A stretch of 46,073 bases of DNA from positions 1 to 46,073 of the forward strand of contig JALFXH010000082.1 in the NCBI GenBank assembly GCA_022786965.1, given 5' to 3'. The notes below the pieces were generated by a model that was not told where the DNA came from, did not search any database, and saw only the letters and a list, made by a program, of their open reading frames with translations. Below, one piece after another: positions 1 to 8,926 of this stretch. This DNA comes from Clostridiales bacterium (lineage in GTDB: Bacteria > Bacillota > Clostridia > Oscillospirales > Oscillospiraceae). A program made the translations under genes and the position numbers. Position 1 is the stretch's first letter, and every line of letters begins with the position of its first letter.

Positions 1-2
1 AC

Positions 3-584
3 CTCATCAACGAGCTGCTGAAGTCCAACCAGCCGAATAAGTGGTTCCGGGCCTACTTCAACCATGGCCTGATCAACTACATCTACGGCCAGAAGCGGCT
101 GCTGCCCTGCGACATGAGCTTCGACACCTTCTTCATCGACCCCTACGGCGATGTGATGCCCTGCAACGGCACCAAGGACAAGGAGGTCATGGGCAATCTG
201 AACCGACAGAGCTGGGAGGAGCTGTGGAGCAGTCCGGAAGCGGAAGCCGTGCGGGCCAAGGTGCGCTGCTGCGACCGGGACTGCTGGATGATCGGTTCCG
301 TCAGCCCCGCCATGCACAAGTATATCTGGGTGCCCGCCGCCTGGGTGGTCTGGCACAAATTCAAGGCCCTGTTTATGAAGAAGCCCTATTCCATGTACGA
401 AAACAAGATCTGCCGGGACTACCGGGACGGTAAGGTCAGCAAGGAAGAACTGGATGCCTGCTCCACCTGCGACCTGCACTGCCAGGTCAACAACGGTCTG
501 AGCGAGGAAAGTCAGGCACAGCTGAAAGAGAAAACCGGCGAGGAAATCGTGGACGCGGACATCGCGGCCCAGTTGGGGAAGTAG
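3..584 (+). CDS. Radical SAM/SPASM domain protein, C-terminal part (5' end outside window)
   Basis: The reading frame is already open at base 3 and ends with TAG at 582-584, so about 193 C-terminal residues are present and the start lies upstream of the window. The visible part has SPASM-type features: FIDPYGDVMPCNG, then GNLNRQSWEELW, then a cysteine cluster CCDRDCW, and near the end a further CSTCDLHC cluster. In known SPASM proteins these cysteines bind auxiliary iron-sulfur clusters and the missing N-terminus carries the CxxxCxxC radical SAM motif. The segment between the clusters contains a hydrophobic stretch (WVPAAWVVW), which is unusual. The stop is one base before the next start, so it is co-transcribed with the glycosyltransferase; a role in modifying a surface glycan or peptide is inference only. 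Confidence 0.85.
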   Translation, partial: LINELLKSNQPNKWFRAYFNHGLINYIYGQKRLLPCDMSFDTFFIDPYGDVMPCNGTKDKEVMGNLNRQSWEELWSSPEAEAVRAKVRCCDRDCWMIGSVSPAMHKYIWVPAAWVVWHKFKALFMKKPYSMYENKICRDYRDGKVSKEELDACSTCDLHCQVNNGLSEESQAQLKEKTGEEIVDADIAAQLGK

Positions 585-585
585 C

Positions 586-1662
586 ATGAAGGTACTGCAT
601 CTGATGGTATCCGGGCGGGCCGGGGGCATCGAGAGTTTGCTGAGAGATTATGTAAACTATTCCCACCATGAAAACCTATTCCTGTTCGCCTGGGACGGCG
701 GGCCGATGGCGGACCAGATTGAAAACAGCGGCTGCCGTGTAATTCGGATGAATCAGCCCCGGGATGGCTCCTGGGCCGTGTGCCGCCGGATTCTGGAGCT
801 GTGCGTACAGGAGCGGGTGGCGGCAATTGTGGTGCATCACGAGGCACCGCTGCTGCGTCTTGTCGCCCTGCTGGCAAGGCACCGCTGCCCGGAAATCCGG
901 GTATTCTGCTATGCCCATTCCGACGCCCGGTTCCTCTGCGGCACCGGGAAAAAGGTGAGTTTGGCGGTGAAAAAGCGGATTTTCCGCTACACCTTCCGGC
1001 GGGCAGATAAGGCCGTTGCCATTTCCAACGCGGTAAAGAACAGCCTGATCGGGTATCTGGGCGTGCCGGAGGAACATATCTCGGTTATCTACAACGGGGC
1101 GGTTCTGTCCCGGTTTCATCCCGTGGAGCACCGCCTGGAGGGCCCGCTGCGGCTGATTTATGTGGGCAGGCTGATCGAAGAAAAGGGCGTGCAGAACACA
1201 CTCACCGCCTTAAGCCGGTTGAAGGACATGGATTACCGATTCACGATTGTCGGTGACGGGGACTACCGGAAGCCCCTGGAAACCCTGGCGCAGGAGCTGG
1301 GTATTGAAGATAAGGTGGATTTTCTGGGCACCCGTTCGGATGTGCCGGAGCTGCTGGCAGGGGCGGATGTGTTTATCCACCTGCCGGAGTGTGCCGAGGG
1401 CTTTGGCATTGCCGTGGTGGAGGCCATGGCCAGCGGCCTGATTTGCGTCTGCAATGACCGGGGGGCGCTGCCGGAGATCATCGAAGACGGCATCAACGGC
1501 CTGATTGTGAAGCGCGGCGATTCGGTGACCGAACGCCTGCGCAGCCTGATTCCCGGTTCGGCGCAATGGGACAAAATTCGCCGGGGCGCGGTGGAAGCCG
1601 CGCAGAAATTCTCCATCGAGGCCTTCGCGGCCAAGCTGGACGCCCTGATTGAGGAAACGTGA
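586..1662 (+). CDS. GT4-family glycosyltransferase
   Basis: A 358-residue protein with the GT-B fold pattern of family 4 glycosyltransferases. The N-terminus MKVLHLMVSGRAGGIESLL holds the GGIES acceptor-side glycine motif. The C-terminal domain begins near LIYVGRLIEEKGVQ, continues with FLGTRSDVPELLAGADVFIHL, and has the retaining-enzyme E-x7-E signature in ECAEGFGIAVVEAMASG (about residues 267-283). Such enzymes transfer a sugar from a nucleotide-activated donor at the cytoplasmic face, usually for exopolysaccharide, capsule or glycolipid synthesis. No signal peptide or membrane segment is seen. It starts one base after the radical SAM stop and its TGA lies one base before the apbE ATG, so the three genes form a tight operon. 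The sugar donor cannot be predicted. Confidence 0.92.
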   Translation: MKVLHLMVSGRAGGIESLLRDYVNYSHHENLFLFAWDGGPMADQIENSGCRVIRMNQPRDGSWAVCRRILELCVQERVAAIVVHHEAPLLRLVALLARHRCPEIRVFCYAHSDARFLCGTGKKVSLAVKKRIFRYTFRRADKAVAISNAVKNSLIGYLGVPEEHISVIYNGAVLSRFHPVEHRLEGPLRLIYVGRLIEEKGVQNTLTALSRLKDMDYRFTIVGDGDYRKPLETLAQELGIEDKVDFLGTRSDVPELLAGADVFIHLPECAEGFGIAVVEAMASGLICVCNDRGALPEIIEDGINGLIVKRGDSVTERLRSLIPGSAQWDKIRRGAVEAAQKFSIEAFAAKLDALIEET

Positions 1663-1663
1663 T

Positions 1664-2686
1664 ATGCGCCGATGTATTGCCATTGGCCTTGCGCTGTGTC
1701 TGCTTTTCACCGGCTGCGCCCTGCCGGGGAAGGGAAAGCAGCAGTATCAGGCTACCTATCTGGATGTATTTGACACCGTGACCAGCATCAGCGCGGTGAC
1801 GGATGGAGAAGAAATCTTCCGGCAGCAGGCGGAGGGAATCCATGGGCTGCTCCTTCGGTATCATCAGTTGTTCGACATCTACAACGACTATCCGGGACTG
1901 AACAACCTGAAAACCATCAACGACCATGCGGGCATCGGCCCGGTGAAGGTGGACGGGGAGATTCTTCACTTGCTGAATGACTGCCGGGACTACTATGAAC
2001 GGACGAACCATGCTGTAAACGCGGCCATGGGCAGCGTTTTGCGGCTGTGGCACGAAGCCAGAACCGCCGGCCTGGATGACCCGGCCCACGCTGCCCTGCC
2101 CGATGCTGCCGCCCTGCAAAAAGCCGCCGCCCATACGGACTGGGCAGCGGTGGAAATTGACGAGGGAGCAGGGACGGTTTACATTACGGATCCCGAACTG
2201 CGGCTGGACGTAGGCGCGGTAGCCAAGGGCTGGTCTGCCCAGCGGGCGGCAGAAGCGGCTCCCCGGGGATTTCTCATCAGCGTAGGCGGAAATGTCTGCG
2301 CCACCGGCCCAAAGGATGACGATGGCACCCCCTGGGTGGTGGGCATCACCGACCCGGATGGGGGGTCCGAATACCTGCACACCCTGTATGATACCGACAG
2401 GGCCATTGTCACCAGCGGCGACTACCAGCGCTACTATGTGGTGGATGGGGAAATCTACCACCACATTATTGACCCGGCAACCCTGTATCCCGCCAGGCGT
2501 TTTTGCAGCGTCACGGTGATCTGCCGGGATTCCGGCCTTGCCGACGCTCTGTCCACGGCCCTGTTTGTCCTGCCCCAGGCAGAGGGAGAGACGCTGGCAG
2601 AAAGCTGCGGCGCGGAGGCCATGTGGGTGGATTTGGAGGGAAACCGCTTCTATACTCCCGGCTTTCAGAATTGGATATGCGGATAA
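1664..2686 (+). CDS. apbE: FAD:protein FMN transferase (ApbE), lipoprotein
   Basis: A 340-residue ApbE-family protein. The ATG at 1664 has a well spaced GAGGAA ribosome binding site; a TTG at 1649 would overlap the previous gene and is less likely. MRRCIAIGLALCLLFTGC is a lipoprotein signal peptide with lipobox FTGC, so the enzyme should be anchored outside the membrane. Family motifs are FDTVTSI, NAAMGSVLRLW, LRLDVGAVAKGWSAQRA, ISVGGNV and the flavin/Mg region IVTSGDYQRYY with HHIIDPATLYP. ApbE attaches FMN from FAD to threonine or serine in target flavoproteins such as Rnf or Nqr subunits and extracellular FMN-domain proteins. No obvious flavinylation substrate lies in the window. The reason for its pairing with a glycosyltransferase is unclear. 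Confidence 0.95.
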   Translation: MRRCIAIGLALCLLFTGCALPGKGKQQYQATYLDVFDTVTSISAVTDGEEIFRQQAEGIHGLLLRYHQLFDIYNDYPGLNNLKTINDHAGIGPVKVDGEILHLLNDCRDYYERTNHAVNAAMGSVLRLWHEARTAGLDDPAHAALPDAAALQKAAAHTDWAAVEIDEGAGTVYITDPELRLDVGAVAKGWSAQRAAEAAPRGFLISVGGNVCATGPKDDDGTPWVVGITDPDGGSEYLHTLYDTDRAIVTSGDYQRYYVVDGEIYHHIIDPATLYPARRFCSVTVICRDSGLADALSTALFVLPQAEGETLAESCGAEAMWVDLEGNRFYTPGFQNWICG

Positions 2687-2690
2687 AACA

Positions 2691-2718
2691 ATCCCGTGTC
2701 GGAATTCCGACACGGGAT
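2691..2718. terminator. 28 bp perfect palindrome, probable bidirectional terminator
   Basis: ATCCCGTGTCGG and its exact reverse complement flank a central AATT, giving a perfect 28 bp palindrome that starts five bases after the apbE stop. It lies between two convergent genes, so it could end transcription from either side, although no long T-run follows it. Further hairpins follow directly (2724-2756 and others). Confidence 0.6.
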
Positions 2719-2723
2719 TCAGA

Positions 2724-2902
2724 CTGTCGAAAATCCCCTTCGGGGCTTTCCGACAGATTTTTGCAGGCTGCTGCGCGCATAATTTGTTCGCCAATGGCGA
2801 ACAAATTCCACACTTGCAGCCTGAGAAGTATTTTCCGCCAGGTACACGCCCCGGTGGAAAATGGATTTGAATGAGTTTGCCGCAGACGCGGCAAATTCTG
2901 CG
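2724..2902. repeat. Cluster of consecutive hairpin-forming sequences in a convergent intergenic region
   Basis: Between apbE and the next gene the DNA is almost entirely inverted repeats. CTGTCGAAAATCCCC/GGGGCTTTCCGACAG (2726-2756) is followed by ATTTTT. AATTTGTTCGCC/GGCGAACAAATT lies at 2780-2806, enclosed by CAGGCTGC/GCAGCCTG arms (about 2763-2824). ATTTTCCGCC/GGTGGAAAAT follows, and then TTTGCCGC/GCGGCAAA at 2876-2895. No convincing gene is present. The arrangement looks like a composite structured intergenic repeat rather than a simple terminator. Confidence 0.55.
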
Positions 2903-2929
2903 AAGCTTTTTGACACACGGAATTGCTGT

Positions 2930-4987
2930 TTATACGATGCGTGTCCATTCTGTCACCAGCAGACCGGGCACCGCCCAAATGAGCTGATACAGCAGAATGT
3001 TGACGGGGGTCAGCAGCTCGGTGCTGCCCAGATACCCAAGCACCAACATGATGATGAGGCCCAGGGTGCCGCCGATCAGATGGATGATCACACCCAGCTT
3101 GGTGGACAGCCGCAGGGCCCGGGCGCCGGTGATGGCGTAGGCCGCGCTGACCAGCTCCTCCCGGGTGGTCAGAGCCAGCACCGGCTCTTCGGGATCAATG
3201 GGGTGCTGCTGCAATTTCTGGCAGGTATCCCGATCCGGGAAAGCAATGCGCCTGGTCTTCACGTTGAACTTGGAACGAAGGAACTCCTCAGTGAGCATGA
3301 AATCGCCACTGAGCTTCAGAGGCTTCAGCTTGCGATAGCCGCACAGGGTCACAAGGCCCGCGGCAGCGGAGCGCATCTTGGCGTAGGAAATGGCGTAGAC
3401 CGCGCACAACTCCCCATCCACAGCGGCGTAAACCGCCTGATTGACCATGGTTCCCTCGGGAATTTCCACGCCCATATCCTGCAGGAAGGCCATGGTGCCC
3501 ACGAGAACCGGCAGGCCGTCCACCTCGCCGCCAATGCCGCCGTCACCGTAGTTGCGGAAGCTGCGGACCGGATATACGGTTCCGTTCCGGCTTTTCAGCA
3601 GCTGGTCGAATACGGGCACCAGGCCGCCGCCGGCAATGTGGATCACGGAGGTGGTGTAGGATACCACCTCGTCGGGATTGCGGCTGCCGTAGAACTTGAC
3701 GCCGTTGAGCTTGGTGCTGCCCTGGGGGAACAGATCCAGATCGGAAATGGGGAACACGGCCTTGCCGCACAGGTCCTTGACCCCTTCCCAGCCGCACAGC
3801 ACGGTGCCCACCATGTGAAGCCGGGCTTCCAGAATGGCCATGGGGCGGGAGATGGAGACAAAGAAGCTGGCGGGGACTGCCACCAGAAGAGAGGTGGACA
3901 GAATCTGCACGCCCATGCTCAGACCATGGAGCATTCCGGCGAACACGGCGATGCCGATGCACATCAGCAGACTCAGCACCGCGTAAACGGACTGGACGAT
4001 TTCGGGAGAGGGCATTTTTTTGTAGGTATCCATGAAGTCGGAGACCTCGCCCTCCTTGCGGAGAAGGCCGTCCTTGCCCTCGTAGTAGTTTTCAACTCTT
4101 ACAATGCCGTGCAGACGAACGGCCTTACGCATGGTATCCATCTGGGCCATTTCGGTGTTGTGCTTCTGGAGCCTGGCCCACAGGGCCATGGTCATTTCCA
4201 GACTGAAGGCGGCGCAGCAGGGAACCCGCAGCTCTTTCAGGCAGAAAAGGCTGTCGATGAGGCAGGCGGCAAAGGTCAGTGTCAGCAGCGTGTTGACGGT
4301 AAACCGGCCCTTGAACAGATCGCCCAGGCTGTCCAGCATCAGATTGCAGCCCAGAAGGGCGGAGATCAGCATGGCCATCACCTGGCTGAAAACCACCAGC
4401 TTCATCCGGTTTTCCGGCACCAGTTCCAGGGCAAACAGGGCGGTGACACCCCCGCAGATCAGCACTACCAGCAGATTCAGCAGCACAGCGGCCTGAAGTC
4501 TGCCCACGCCCATTTCGGACAGCTCATAGTATCTGCGTTCCGGACCGGCCACCAGCTGCTTTTTCAGCTCCTTCAGACGGGAGCGGGGGGTGAATACGAT
4601 GGGAGCGGGGATGAATTCCTCCTCCACCTCAAAGGCAGGCTCGGCAACCGCCGGCTGCGGGGCTTCCGGCTCCTCCGGCAGATCCATGACGATGGTGGGT
4701 TCATCGGTGGGCGGGGCATCGGAAGCAGGCTCGTCGGTGGTAATGGCATCGGAGGCCGGTTCCTCCACCGGGGCGAATTCCTGGGTGTCGGGCAGGGCCG
4801 GTTCCTCCGGCTCCTGGGCTTCCGGCTCTTTGACCTCCGGCATTTCCGGCGCATCCGACGGCTCTTCGTCAAACCGCAGCTCAGGCATCTGCCCGGTGGA
4901 TTGTGCCGGTTCTTTTGCTTCCGGGTGCTCGCTGAATTCCTTCAGAATGTCCTCTAAATCAAAATCCTGATTGGTATCCATATCCAT
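2930..4987 (-). CDS. Degenerate P-type ATPase-like membrane protein with acidic N-terminal tail
   Basis: A 685-residue protein. Residues 1-130 are a Glu/Pro/Asp-rich low-complexity tail. The rest follows the order of a metal-type P-type ATPase: membrane segments about 163-225 and 235-270, a short actuator-like linker, then membrane segments with VPASFFVSISRPMAI (371-385), which matches the CPC-region pattern. Next come GTVLCGWEGVKDL and ISDLDLFPQG (414-423) where the family has FDKTGTLTEG; GGIGGEVDGLPVLVG (483-497) resembles the nucleotide domain and LKLSGDFMLT resembles the TGD motif. The catalytic Asp aligns with Ser415, the TGE motif is absent and GDGxND is missing, so it should not hydrolyse ATP as a pump. 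The last 60 residues hold two more membrane segments. It lies 18 bases after rlmB, probably in one operon. Function unknown. Confidence 0.75.
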   Translation of the reverse strand: MDMDTNQDFDLEDILKEFSEHPEAKEPAQSTGQMPELRFDEEPSDAPEMPEVKEPEAQEPEEPALPDTQEFAPVEEPASDAITTDEPASDAPPTDEPTIVMDLPEEPEAPQPAVAEPAFEVEEEFIPAPIVFTPRSRLKELKKQLVAGPERRYYELSEMGVGRLQAAVLLNLLVVLICGGVTALFALELVPENRMKLVVFSQVMAMLISALLGCNLMLDSLGDLFKGRFTVNTLLTLTFAACLIDSLFCLKELRVPCCAAFSLEMTMALWARLQKHNTEMAQMDTMRKAVRLHGIVRVENYYEGKDGLLRKEGEVSDFMDTYKKMPSPEIVQSVYAVLSLLMCIGIAVFAGMLHGLSMGVQILSTSLLVAVPASFFVSISRPMAILEARLHMVGTVLCGWEGVKDLCGKAVFPISDLDLFPQGSTKLNGVKFYGSRNPDEVVSYTTSVIHIAGGGLVPVFDQLLKSRNGTVYPVRSFRNYGDGGIGGEVDGLPVLVGTMAFLQDMGVEIPEGTMVNQAVYAAVDGELCAVYAISYAKMRSAAAGLVTLCGYRKLKPLKLSGDFMLTEEFLRSKFNVKTRRIAFPDRDTCQKLQQHPIDPEEPVLALTTREELVSAAYAITGARALRLSTKLGVIIHLIGGTLGLIIMLVLGYLGSTELLTPVNILLYQLIWAVPGLLVTEWTRIV

Positions 4988-5005
4988 AATTGGGTATCCT
5001 CCTGG

Positions 5006-5821
5006 TTATAAGCGCTGGCGTACCGCCTCGTACAACAGAATCGATGCCGCGGCGGAGGCGTTCAGAGAACTGATGCGCCCGGCCATGGGAATGCTCACCA
5101 TCACGTCGCAGTTTTTGCGGACCAGGGGGCTCATACCATCGCCCTCATTGCCGATGACGATGGCGGCGGGACCGGACAGATCCGCCTGATACATGGGAAT
5201 GGAGCCTTCGGCGGCGGTGCCGAACACCCATACGCCCTTGTCCTTCAGCTCGGAAATGGCGCTGCTGATATTGGTGACCCGGGCCACCTTCATATACTCC
5301 ACCGCACCGGCGGAAGCCTTGGCAACGGTGGCGGTGAGGCCCACGCTGCGGCGCTTGGGGATGATGATGCCGTGAGCGCCGGCGCACTCCGCGCTTCTGA
5401 GAATCGCACCCAGGTTATGGGGGTCGGACAGCTCATCGCAGATGACGATGAGGGGCGCTTCCCCCCGGGCGGCGGCTTCGTCCAGAATGTCGTCGATGGT
5501 CGCGTATTCATGGGCGGCAGCCAGGGCGATGATGCCCTGATGGGCACGGGTATAGGACATGGCATCCAGCTTCCGGCGGTCTACGGGAACCACCACGGCA
5601 CCGGCTTCCTTCGCCTGAGCGGCAAGCCGCTGCAAGCCCTTATCGATGTCGCCGTCGGCGACGAAAATCTTATCGATGGTGCGGCCGCTTTTCAGGGCCT
5701 CGGCGATGGCGTTGCGGCCCTCCAGCTGGCCTTCCACTTCCTCAGTTTCCTCCCGCTGGGCAAACCGGTCAGCCCGGCGGGGAGGGGTTTTCCGTCCGTC
5801 AGGACGGCGGTTTTCACTCAT
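5006..5821 (-). CDS. rlmB: 23S rRNA (guanosine 2'-O) methyltransferase, RlmB/TrmH family
   Basis: A 271-residue SPOUT-class methyltransferase. After a basic, charged N-terminus there is a substrate-binding domain starting at EGRNAIAEALKSGRTIDKIFVA (about residues 34-55). The knotted catalytic domain follows with motif 1 DPHNLGAILRSA (133-144), motif 2 IVIGNEGDGM (221-230) and motif 3 IPMAGRISSLNASAAASILL (244-263). RlmB-type enzymes methylate the ribose of a guanosine in domain V of 23S rRNA, using S-adenosylmethionine. The ATG at 5821 follows an AGGAGAT ribosome binding site. It has its own promoter (5862-5890) and is divergent from ftsH; the P-type ATPase-like gene follows 18 bases downstream. 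Confidence 0.95.
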   Translation of the reverse strand: MSENRRPDGRKTPPRRADRFAQREETEEVEGQLEGRNAIAEALKSGRTIDKIFVADGDIDKGLQRLAAQAKEAGAVVVPVDRRKLDAMSYTRAHQGIIALAAAHEYATIDDILDEAAARGEAPLIVICDELSDPHNLGAILRSAECAGAHGIIIPKRRSVGLTATVAKASAGAVEYMKVARVTNISSAISELKDKGVWVFGTAAEGSIPMYQADLSGPAAIVIGNEGDGMSPLVRKNCDVMVSIPMAGRISSLNASAAASILLYEAVRQRL

Positions 5822-5861
5822 AACAGTATCTCCTGTTCAAACGATAATGATAGATGCTAGC

Positions 5862-5890
5862 ATTATAGCAGGTAATATGCAATTTCTCAA
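5862..5890 (-). promoter_or_regulatory. Promoter of rlmB
   Basis: On the minus strand TTGAGA (5885-5890) and a perfect TATAAT (5862-5867) are separated by exactly 17 bases, about 40 bases upstream of the rlmB ATG. This is a sigma-70/sigma-A type promoter. Confidence 0.75.
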
Positions 5891-5974
5891 GCTTAATTTT
5901 TCGCTGGAACGGGGGAAATGAGGGATTATGTAACCTATTCACAGAAAATTTACCATCCGTACCGGAATCCTACA

Positions 5975-6003
5975 TTGCTTAAAACGCGAAAGTGTGATAT
6001 GAT
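5975..6003 (+). promoter_or_regulatory. Promoter of ftsH
   Basis: TTGCTT (5975-5980) and TATGAT (5998-6003) with a 17-base spacer lie just upstream of the AAGGAGG ribosome binding site and ATG of ftsH. No CIRCE or other heat-shock operator was recognised next to it. Confidence 0.7.
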
Positions 6004-6030
6004 GTGGCAAAATAAGGAGGCGAGCGGATT

Positions 6031-7929
6031 ATGGATCTCAATCGCGGCAATAACCCCAATAACGGAAAAAAGCCCGAGGGCGAGCGCCCCAAGGGCAGCT
6101 TCTTCACTCCGCTGATGATCGCGCTGATTCTGGTGCTGCTGTTCAGCTGGATCATGAATACGGTGGAAAAGAGCCAGTATACGGAAACCACCCTGTCCGA
6201 CTTCTTTGAGGCGAAAAACTCCGGCCAGCTTGCTGAGGTGGAGCTGCGCTATGACCGCATTCTCTATATGACCAAGGAGGAAGCGGCAAAGGACGCGTCC
6301 CGGCAGAAGGCCTGCTATACCGGCCTGCCCAGCGGCGGCGATATGCTGTCCCTGGCAGAGGAGCTGGACGCGGCGGGCGTGAAGGTCAACAACCAGATCG
6401 TGGAGGATAACTCCATGATTATGATGATTTTGTCCTACGCCATTATGATCGGTGGTATGTTCCTGCTGATGAACCTGCTGACAAAGCGCATGGGCGGCGA
6501 CGGCATGATGGGCGGTTTCGGCAAGTCCAAGGCCAAGGTCTATATGGAGAAGCAGACCGGCGTGACCTTCAAGGACGTGGCAGGACAGGACGAGGCCAAG
6601 GAGTCCCTGCAGGAAATCATCGATTTCCTCCACAACCCCCAGAAGTACACCGCCATCGGTGCCAAGCTCCCCAAGGGCGCGCTGCTGGTTGGCTCCCCCG
6701 GCACCGGCAAGACCCTGCTTGCCAAGGCCGTGGCCGGTGAGGCGGACGTGCCCTTCTTCTCCATTTCCGGTTCCGATTTTGTGGAGATGTTCGTGGGTAT
6801 GGGCGCCAGCCGGGTCCGGGACCTGTTCCAGCAGGCGGCCAAGGTGGCTCCCTGCATCATCTTCATCGATGAGATCGACGCCGTGGGTCGTTCCCGGGAT
6901 AACCGCTATGGCTCCAACTCCGAGCAGGAGCAGACATTGAACCAGCTGCTCAGCGAAATCGACGGCTTCGAGTCCTCCAAGGGCATCGTGTGTCTGGCCG
7001 CCACCAACCGTCCGGAGATTCTCGATAAGGCACTGCTGCGGCCTGGCCGGTTTGATCGCCGGATCATCGTGGATCGGCCCAACCTCCAGGGCCGTCTGGA
7101 TACCCTGAAGGTGCACACCCGGAAGATTCGGCTTTCCGAGGATGTGGATCTGCGGAAAATCGCCCAGGCCACTGCCGGCGCGGTGGGCGCGGATCTTGCC
7201 AACCTGGTCAACGAGGCCGCTCTGCGGGCCGTGCGGCACGGACGGCAGGCGGTGAATCAGGAGGACCTGCTGGTATCCTTTGAGACCGTCATCGCGGGCA
7301 CCGAGAAGAAGAATACCGTGCTGACCGACATGGAAAAGCGGCTGGTTGCCTACCACGAGGTGGGCCACGCCCTGATCGCGGCCCTGGAAAAGCATGCCCA
7401 GCCCGTGTCCAAAATTACCATCGTTCCCCACACCTCCGGCGCGCTGGGCTACACTATGCAGATGCCCGAGGAGGAGAAGTTCCTGTCCACCGCTGACGAG
7501 CTGCGCACGGAGCTGCGGACGCTGGTTGGCGGACGGGCGGCGGAGCAGGTGGTCTTCGGCATTCAGACCACCGGCGCGTCCAACGACATTCAGCGGGCCA
7601 CGTCTCTGGCCCGGAACATGGTCACCCAGTACGGCATGAGCGAAAAGTTCGGACTGATGTCCACGGCTTCCGTGCAGAATCAGTATCTGGATGGGCAGGC
7701 CTATATGGACTGCTCCCAGGAGACCGCCGCCGAGGTGGACAAGGAGGTTATGCGCCTTCTGGACAGCGCCTACACCGATGCCAAGCGGATTCTTACGGAG
7801 AACCGGCAGCTGCTGGATGAGATCAGCGAGTTCCTGCTGGTGAAGGAGACCATCACCGGAGATGAGCTGATGGCCTACGTCAACGCGGACAAGACCGCCC
7901 TGCCGGAGCCTGAACAGGAAGAAGAATGA
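6031..7929 (+). CDS. ftsH: ATP-dependent zinc metalloprotease FtsH
   Basis: A 632-residue membrane-bound AAA+ protease. Two transmembrane segments (about 28-45 and 129-150) flank a short extracellular domain. The AAA module has Walker A GSPGTGKT (221-228), pore loop FVGMG (254-258), Walker B IIFIDEID (277-284) and the second region of homology RPGRFDRR (337-344). The peptidase zinc motif is HEVGH (442-446), with the common Ala replaced by Val. FtsH degrades unstable cytosolic and damaged membrane proteins as a hexamer. The ATG is ten bases after AGGAGG. It has its own promoter, and a second promoter immediately downstream drives the lipoprotein gene. Length and motif order are normal. Confidence 0.97.
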   Translation: MDLNRGNNPNNGKKPEGERPKGSFFTPLMIALILVLLFSWIMNTVEKSQYTETTLSDFFEAKNSGQLAEVELRYDRILYMTKEEAAKDASRQKACYTGLPSGGDMLSLAEELDAAGVKVNNQIVEDNSMIMMILSYAIMIGGMFLLMNLLTKRMGGDGMMGGFGKSKAKVYMEKQTGVTFKDVAGQDEAKESLQEIIDFLHNPQKYTAIGAKLPKGALLVGSPGTGKTLLAKAVAGEADVPFFSISGSDFVEMFVGMGASRVRDLFQQAAKVAPCIIFIDEIDAVGRSRDNRYGSNSEQEQTLNQLLSEIDGFESSKGIVCLAATNRPEILDKALLRPGRFDRRIIVDRPNLQGRLDTLKVHTRKIRLSEDVDLRKIAQATAGAVGADLANLVNEAALRAVRHGRQAVNQEDLLVSFETVIAGTEKKNTVLTDMEKRLVAYHEVGHALIAALEKHAQPVSKITIVPHTSGALGYTMQMPEEEKFLSTADELRTELRTLVGGRAAEQVVFGIQTTGASNDIQRATSLARNMVTQYGMSEKFGLMSTASVQNQYLDGQAYMDCSQETAAEVDKEVMRLLDSAYTDAKRILTENRQLLDEISEFLLVKETITGDELMAYVNADKTALPEPEQEEE

Positions 7930-7944
7930 CCCGGGAAAACGGGA

Positions 7945-7973
7945 TTGCAAATTGCTTCGGAATGGGTTATAAT
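7945..7973 (+). promoter_or_regulatory. Promoter of the lipoprotein gene at 8006
   Basis: TTGCAA (7945-7950), a 17-base spacer and a perfect TATAAT (7968-7973) lie 15 bases after the ftsH stop and 33 bases before the lipoprotein ATG. Confidence 0.75.
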
Positions 7974-8005
7974 GTAGACAGATGGCAGAAAAAGGAGGAA
8001 TTCCA

Positions 8006-8869
8006 ATGAAAAAGAGATTGCTGCGTGCCTTGCTGGTACTATGCGCCCTACTGATAATCGTCATGGTGCTTTCTTTCGCCGCTTGCGGCAAGAAGGCGGA
8101 GCCCACCGTCTCCTCGGAGAGTGAGACCGCCGCTCCGACTACCGTCTCCCAGGAAAAAGCCGGCCGGGAGCTGAGCCTGACGGAGAGCAGCCTCAGTGTC
8201 ACCACCTGGAGCAGCCCCAACGGCGCCACCGTGAATCTGACCGCCGTTCCCTCGGAGCACGCCAATGGGGATACCGCGGAGTTTGTGGTTCGTCTGGACG
8301 GGGAGAACATCAAAACGGTGCCCTGTGAGTGGAAGAGCGGTGCCTATGTGGCTTCCGCCGATCTGAACGGCGCCGATGGCTACGGCTACTATGTGACGCT
8401 GTCCGGTAAGGACGGCTCCTTCGCCGAGGTGGCGGTGAATACGCCGGAGAACCCCACGGATGAGTCCCTGATCAATCTGGCTTCGTCTTTGATGCCCTAT
8501 TGCAGTGTGACGCTGAACGATACGGCGCTGGAGGGCGACAGCCTGACGATTCTCAGCGGCTACGCGCTGGTGCAGGCTCCCCGGATTACCGGTGATGGCG
8601 ACAACGTGGCCTGTGCTCAGGCGAATCTGGTGATGACCCTGGACGGCCAGGAGATCGGCAGAATTCCGCTGGTCATGGCTCCCGGCGAGGCTGACAGAAG
8701 CTACGACGCTACCATTACGGATCTGAGCTTTACCGTTCCCGAGGAAATCGGGGAGGGTCAGCAGCTGGTGCTGCGGCTGGAAGCGGAGCTGACCAACGGA
8801 CAGACCCTTACCGCTCAGGGGGGCAGCTGGACCGCACAGGATGGCATTTATTCCAGCACCGTGGGCTAA
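8006..8869 (+). CDS. Putative lipoprotein of unknown function
   Basis: A 287-residue protein. The ATG at 8006 follows AAAGGAGGAA with good spacing; an in-frame ATG at 7982 would add eight residues but has no site. The N-terminus MKKRLLRALLVLCALLIIVM, continuing VLSFAAC, is a lipoprotein signal peptide. A Ser/Thr/Glu-rich linker follows, then beta-rich sequence that looks like two immunoglobulin-like domains, each with alternating hydrophobic residues (for example ATVNLTAVPSEHANGDTAEF and LVMTLDGQEIGRIPLVMAPG). No catalytic motif was recognised. It is probably exported and lipid-anchored on the cell surface. It is monocistronic, with its own promoter and a terminator hairpin ten bases after the stop. 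Confidence 0.8.
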   Translation: MKKRLLRALLVLCALLIIVMVLSFAACGKKAEPTVSSESETAAPTTVSQEKAGRELSLTESSLSVTTWSSPNGATVNLTAVPSEHANGDTAEFVVRLDGENIKTVPCEWKSGAYVASADLNGADGYGYYVTLSGKDGSFAEVAVNTPENPTDESLINLASSLMPYCSVTLNDTALEGDSLTILSGYALVQAPRITGDGDNVACAQANLVMTLDGQEIGRIPLVMAPGEADRSYDATITDLSFTVPEEIGEGQQLVLRLEAELTNGQTLTAQGGSWTAQDGIYSSTVG

Positions 8870-8878
8870 GCAGATGAT

Positions 8879-8904
8879 AACTCCGCCTCGAAAGAGGCGG
8901 AGTT
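8879..8904 (+). terminator. Terminator hairpin after the lipoprotein gene
   Basis: AACTCCGCCTC and GAGGCGGAGTT form an 11-bp perfect stem with a GAAA tetraloop, ten bases past the stop codon, followed by the T-containing CCGTTT. Confidence 0.7.
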
Positions 8905-8926
8905 CCGTTTGCCAATCAATATTTTG

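Noticed and set aside
2861-4957. A 698-residue plus-strand open frame opposite the P-type ATPase-like gene
   Set aside because: It is rich in His, Gln and Gly with no recognisable domain, as expected for the antisense of a GC-rich gene; the minus-strand frame has membrane segments and family similarity.
5950-8313. A 787-residue minus-strand open frame opposite ftsH
   Set aside because: FtsH motifs fix the coding strand; the reverse frame has biased composition and no domain.
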